Positions 5,720-5,967 of a DNA stretch of 5,967 nucleotides are shown in pieces. The stretch is taken from contig JAHHLF010000235.1 of NCBI GenBank assembly GCA_018679315.1, positions 1-5,967 of the forward strand, read 5' to 3'. Position numbers and translations under genes: made by a program. The DNA comes from Bacteroidia bacterium (lineage in GTDB: Bacteria; Bacteroidota; Bacteroidia; Flavobacteriales; Flavobacteriaceae). Every line of letters begins with the position of its first letter. Within the stretch, counting starts at the first letter, position 1. Under the pieces are notes generated by a model that saw only the letters and a program-made list of their open reading frames with translations, was not told the origin of the DNA and searched no databases.

Positions 5720-5967
5720 ATGGTCAAAATTGATGGAATAGACAAAAAGATACTAAGGATGCTAATGGAAGATGCCAGGCGTCCCATCCTGGAGATCGCC
5801 CGGAAAATTGGGATCTCCGGCGCGGCAATACATCAAAGACTACGCAAGCTTGAACGCTCGGGACTTATCCAGGGATCTAAGTTCATTATTAATCCAAAGA
5901 TCATGGGTTATACCACCATGGCTTACGTAGGTATTTATCTGGACAAGGCCATGAGTAATCCCATGGC
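5720..5967 (+). CDS. Lrp/AsnC family transcriptional regulator, N-terminal part (cut by the right edge)
   Basis: The first 82 codons of a leucine-responsive/asparagine-type regulator, a DNA-binding protein whose oligomers usually respond to an amino acid. The family opening I-D-x-x-D-x-x-I-L at 4-12 is followed by the winged helix-turn-helix: helix 2 around 23-30 (L-E-I-A-R-K-I), the turn G-I-S (31-33), the recognition helix around 35-46 (A-A-I-H-Q-R-L-R-K-L-E-R), and the wing S-G-L-I-Q-G (47-52). The linker N-P-K-I-M-G-Y (58-64) leads into the first strand of the ligand-binding RAM domain (M-A-Y-V-G-I-Y, 67-73), and the rest lies outside the window. The full protein would be about 150 residues. 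The ATG at 5720 places the D-x-x-I-L motif at its usual position. Lying 65 nt after saccharopine dehydrogenase on the same strand, it may control that gene, itself, or a wider regulon. Confidence 0.93.
   Translation, partial: MVKIDGIDKKILRMLMEDARRPILEIARKIGISGAAIHQRLRKLERSGLIQGSKFIINPKIMGYTTMAYVGIYLDKAMSNPM

Overview
The window looks like a chromosomal segment from a member of the Bacteroidota, most likely Flavobacteriaceae. This rests on moderate-to-low GC, on several TAnnTTTG-type -7 promoter boxes, and on gene content: a DUF4271 membrane protein abutting uroporphyrinogen-III synthase, a dihydroorotase reading DDQVHFREPG, and a Lys9-type saccharopine dehydrogenase followed by an Lrp/AsnC regulator. 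The genus cannot be fixed from the sequence alone. No mobile element, tRNA, rRNA or CRISPR array was seen.

Layout. Positions 1-964 hold a minus-strand pair: a Dpm1-like polyprenol-phosphate mannose synthase, then, 2 nt after its stop, the 5' part of dihydroorotase, which runs off the left edge. Positions 965-1092 are a divergent promoter region with a -7 box facing each way. Positions 1093-4162 hold a tight plus-strand run: an ArnT/PMT-like membrane glycosyltransferase (GT39), the DUF4271 membrane protein (4-nt start/stop overlap), and uroporphyrinogen-III synthase (5-nt gap). A perfect -7 box lies inside the end of the DUF4271 gene and could drive hemD on its own. After a 121-nt spacer comes saccharopine dehydrogenase (4284-5654). 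After a further 65-nt spacer comes the 5' part of an Lrp/AsnC-family regulator, cut by the right edge.

How the genes may work together. The Dpm1-like enzyme makes polyprenyl-phosphate sugar in the cytoplasm. The divergent GT39 enzyme belongs to a class that uses such lipid-linked sugars at the outer face of the inner membrane, so the two could be donor and user. HemD belongs to haem/sirohaem synthesis, dihydroorotase to pyrimidine synthesis. Saccharopine dehydrogenase releases glutamate and 2-aminoadipate semialdehyde in lysine catabolism, and the adjacent Lrp/AsnC gene is a plausible amino-acid-responsive regulator.

Most of the window is ordinary housekeeping sequence. I found no clear new system. 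The points most worth a second look are the hemD promoter buried in a coding motif, the near-perfect dyad in the Lrp-gene promoter, the Gln in place of a metal-binding His in dihydroorotase, and the unexplained DUF4271-HemD coupling.
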